Part shown: positions 6,491 through 7,649 of the stretch, piece by piece | Layout: each line of letters opens with the position of its first letter | Position numbering within the stretch: the first letter of the stretch is position 1 | NCBI GenBank assembly: GCA_003551455.1 | Contig: PUMR01000023.1 | Span: forward strand, 1-7,649 | From: Mollicutes bacterium | Lineage (GTDB): Bacteria > Bacillota_I > Bacilli_A > Izemoplasmatales > Izemoplasmataceae | Reading direction: 5' to 3' | DNA length: 7,649 bases | Program-made: the position numbers and the translations under genes | Notes under the pieces: model-generated | Told to the model about the DNA's origin: nothing | The model's input: only the letters and a program-made list of their open reading frames with translations | Database searches by the model: none

Positions 6491-7453
6491 TCAGTCGGGC
6501 CACCGGATGGGATGAGGGGCGTCGTTCTCATAGTCCCAATAATAATCGCGAAGCGTATCGCTGTGCATGCCCCGTTCCTCTTCCTTGGCCATGGCTTCGG
6601 CGAAATGCATCCATTCATTGTATTTCATGCCGTCATAGACGGTCACATCCGTCTCGCCGGCGCCAAACTCGTAGGCGACGACACCGAGACCCTGACGGAC
6701 GATCTTGTAGTTCAGGAGTTTGAACTCCTCGTCATCCGGCATCCGCACCCATATCCAGGCCAAGAGGCGGCCATAGTGTCCGAGGAGATTGTCGCCAGGG
6801 TCCGTCTGCAAGACGATCTCCTCGGCGCGGGCCAAGACGTCGCAGACATATTGCGTGGCGGGTTGTCCCCATTCCTCGCGGCCGTCGGGCGGCCAGGTCT
6901 CGGGGGTGTCCAGATTGAGATAACGGGTACTGGGTGTTCCCGACTCGATGCGCGCATAGATTTCCGGCGGATAGGTGAAGACGCTCGTGTCCCCGTCGAT
7001 GCAGCCGCCGCGGTTTTCCACCCAGCGTCCTTCTTCGTAGGTCACATGGAAAGCGCCCCCGCCGCCTTTGTAGCGGCCGGCCCCTTCGTCGTAGGTGAAA
7101 TAGTCCATGTCGAAGAAGGCCGCATCCAGATAGGGACCGTCATAGGGAATGTCCGCGGGTTCGAAGTAGATGACGTCTTCATCGAGTGTCGCACTGATGT
7201 GGACGGTCACATAGGTTCCCCTTTGCACTTTGTCTCCCGGGGAAAGATTCCGGCCGTATTCCACGAACTGGTTGGATTTTTCCATCTCGATGTGTTGACG
7301 AACGAGGAAGTTCACCTGCAGACCTCGATCTTCGAGAATCGTCTTGATTTCGGCTTCCGTCAATCCTTCCAGATCGGGAAGTCGGACCTCCCTCTGACAA
7401 GCGGCAAGGGTGAACAAAAGCAAGAAAAGCGTTATGACAAGGGCTTTCTTCAT
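6491..7453 (-). CDS. Surface lipoprotein with PASTA-like domain and thermonuclease (SNase) domain
   Basis: This 320-residue predicted lipoprotein would sit on the outer face of the membrane and cut DNA or RNA. Residues 1-19 are a lipoprotein signal (MKKALVITLF, hydrophobic core, lipobox LAAC with Cys19). Residues about 24-87 resemble one PASTA repeat (LPDLEGLTEAEIKTILEDRG, ending PGDKVQRGTYVTVHIS). Residues 91-149 are an acidic, aromatic and then glycine-rich segment I cannot assign. Residues 150-300 are a staphylococcal-nuclease domain: DGDT (153-156), RYLNLDTPET (177-186), GQPATQYVCDVL (197-207), YGRLLAWIWV (227-236) and NYKIVRQGLG (248-257). The residues matching SNase Asp21, Arg35, Asp40, Glu43 and Arg87 are all present (Asp155, Arg177, Asp182, Glu185, Arg229), so it should be active. 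The ATG at 7453 was chosen because GAGGTGG (7462-7468) is 8 bases upstream and the signal peptide starts there; an in-frame TTG at 7474 lacks support. Confidence 0.9.
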   Translation of the reverse strand: MKKALVITLFLLLFTLAACQREVRLPDLEGLTEAEIKTILEDRGLQVNFLVRQHIEMEKSNQFVEYGRNLSPGDKVQRGTYVTVHISATLDEDVIYFEPADIPYDGPYLDAAFFDMDYFTYDEGAGRYKGGGGAFHVTYEEGRWVENRGGCIDGDTSVFTYPPEIYARIESGTPSTRYLNLDTPETWPPDGREEWGQPATQYVCDVLARAEEIVLQTDPGDNLLGHYGRLLAWIWVRMPDDEEFKLLNYKIVRQGLGVVAYEFGAGETDVTVYDGMKYNEWMHFAEAMAKEEERGMHSDTLRDYYWDYENDAPHPIRWPD

Positions 7454-7461
7454 AATCTGAG

Positions 7462-7468
7462 CCACCTC
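7462..7468 (-). promoter_or_regulatory. Ribosome binding site of the lipoprotein nuclease gene
   Basis: GAGGTGG on the minus strand lies 8 bases before the ATG at 7453. It decides between this start and the upstream in-frame TTG at 7474, which would put the site inside the reading frame. Confidence 0.7.
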
Positions 7469-7484
7469 ATCCAATCAACATTTA

Positions 7485-7492
7485 AGGATAAC
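7485..7492 (-). promoter_or_regulatory. Possible weak promoter of the nuclease-nrnA operon
   Basis: The minus strand reads TGTTATCCT, a TGN-extended but imperfect -10 box (TATCCT at 7485-7490), about 32 bases before the lipoprotein ATG. No convincing -35 box is seen 17 bases upstream; that position falls at TGTATT beside a T run. This is the best candidate between the gene and the insertion sequence, but the evidence is thin. Confidence 0.3.
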
Positions 7493-7569
7493 ATATTTTC
7501 CGAAAAAATACAGCACGTTGACGGATAATGGTGGTGTAAAATCGTCTTGGAAAAGTGATACAAAAAGGA

Positions 7570-7625
7570 GTAAGCCCCTCTGGTATAATGAGAGTCAGCA
7601 GAACCTCAAACCAGAAGGAGCTTAC
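7570..7625 (+). promoter_or_regulatory. Leader hairpin that can sequester the transposase ribosome binding site
   Basis: The arms GTAAGCCCCTCTGGT (7570-7584) and ACCAGAAGGAGCTTAC (7610-7625) pair over 14 base pairs with one C-A mismatch and one bulged A, around a 25-base loop. The 3' arm contains the AAGGAG ribosome site. The -10 box overlaps the end of the 5' arm, so RNA from the local promoter would begin in the loop and lack the 5' arm, while read-through RNA would include it and fold shut. Confidence 0.7.
7581..7589 (+). promoter_or_regulatory. Extended -10 promoter of the transposase gene
   Basis: TGGTATAAT is a perfect extended -10 (TATAAT at 7584-7589 with TGG before it). The -35 region is poor (A-rich, 7559-7566). 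The expected start is near 7596, inside the hairpin loop. Confidence 0.65.
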
Positions 7626-7627
7626 CC

Positions 7628-7649
7628 ATGGACATGATAACACAAAACC
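7628..7649 (+). CDS. Probable transposase, first seven codons only
   Basis: The ATG at 7628 has AAGGAG (7615-7620) 7 bases upstream and opens a frame reading MDMITQN before the window ends. Far too little is visible to assign a family by sequence. The call rests on the upstream extended -10 promoter and ribosome-site hairpin typical of insertion sequences, and on the divergent orientation to the cellular genes. A second in-frame ATG at 7634 is a less well spaced alternative start. It could also be an unrelated divergently transcribed gene. Confidence 0.5.

Larger units (their letters stand above)
7531..7649 (+). mobile_element. Left end of a probable insertion sequence (cut by window edge)
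   Basis: From roughly 7520-7535 the sequence changes character. It contains a plus-strand promoter, an RBS-hiding hairpin and a new gene start reading away from the cellular genes. A strong extended -10 promoter feeding a short leader whose ribosome site is sequestered in longer transcripts is typical of transposase genes. The block beginning GGTGGTGTAAAATC at 7530 looks like the terminal sequence of IS256-type elements from memory, but this is not proven. The other end, the inverted repeat partner and the target duplication lie outside the window, so the boundary is uncertain by about 20 bases. Confidence 0.5.

Noticed and set aside
7454..7474. Upstream TTG start for the lipoprotein nuclease
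   Set aside because: It would add 7 residues before a good signal peptide and bury the GAGGTGG ribosome site within the frame.
1..7649. TGA read as tryptophan, as in Mycoplasma and Spiroplasma
   Set aside because: Five genes end at TGA in positions fitting the family C-termini, two of them right before terminators, and no gene continues through a TGA.
1..7649. tRNA, rRNA, CRISPR arrays, riboswitches, or defence systems
   Set aside because: Intergenic gaps are all under about 180 bases and are accounted for by promoters, terminators and the insertion-sequence end; no repeat arrays or RNA folds of those classes were seen.

Overview
The window looks like a chromosomal segment of a low-redundancy Bacillota/Mollicutes-type bacterium. 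The evidence is a Gram-positive-type class II fructose-bisphosphate aldolase, an RNA polymerase delta subunit (RpoE), a DUF1934/YwiB-like protein, NrnA-type DHH phosphoesterases, a lipoprotein signal peptide with a lipobox, strong AGGAGG ribosome binding sites and sigma-A-like promoters. TGA acts as a stop for five genes, and no gene reads TGA as tryptophan, so the code is standard. Base composition is roughly balanced, which is high for a classical mollicute. A relative of the Izemoplasma/Acholeplasma/Erysipelotrichia side of the Bacilli is possible, but the exact lineage is inference.

All cellular genes lie on the minus strand, so the text follows transcription from right to left. At the right edge (about 7530-7649) is the left end of a probable insertion sequence on the plus strand. 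Only seven transposase codons are visible, preceded by a hairpin that can hide the ribosome binding site. To its left is a probable operon of three genes: a surface lipoprotein with a PASTA-like domain fused to a staphylococcal-nuclease domain (6491-7453), then two tandem NrnA-like DHH phosphoesterases (5490-6434 and 4532-5497) that overlap by 8 bases. Together they suggest degradation of nucleic acid outside the cell followed by clean-up of short oligonucleotides or pAp inside.

Next, from a clear promoter, come a DUF1934 gene with a TTG start (4052-4423) and rpoE (3370-4041), ended by a strong intrinsic terminator. The RpoE is unusual in carrying a long charged helix between its winged-helix domain and its acidic tail. 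A second promoter drives tldD-pmbA (1865-3253, 548-1861), a tightly coupled pair encoding the TldD/TldE-type metalloprotease heterodimer, also ended by a strong terminator. Finally the start of fba (1-416) is present behind its own promoter.

The order DUF1934 - rpoE - fba resembles the Bacillus neighbourhood (ywiB, argS, rpoE, pyrG, fbaA), with tldD-pmbA placed where other genes would be expected. No tRNA, rRNA, CRISPR or origin was seen, and no gene-free stretch exceeds about 180 bases.
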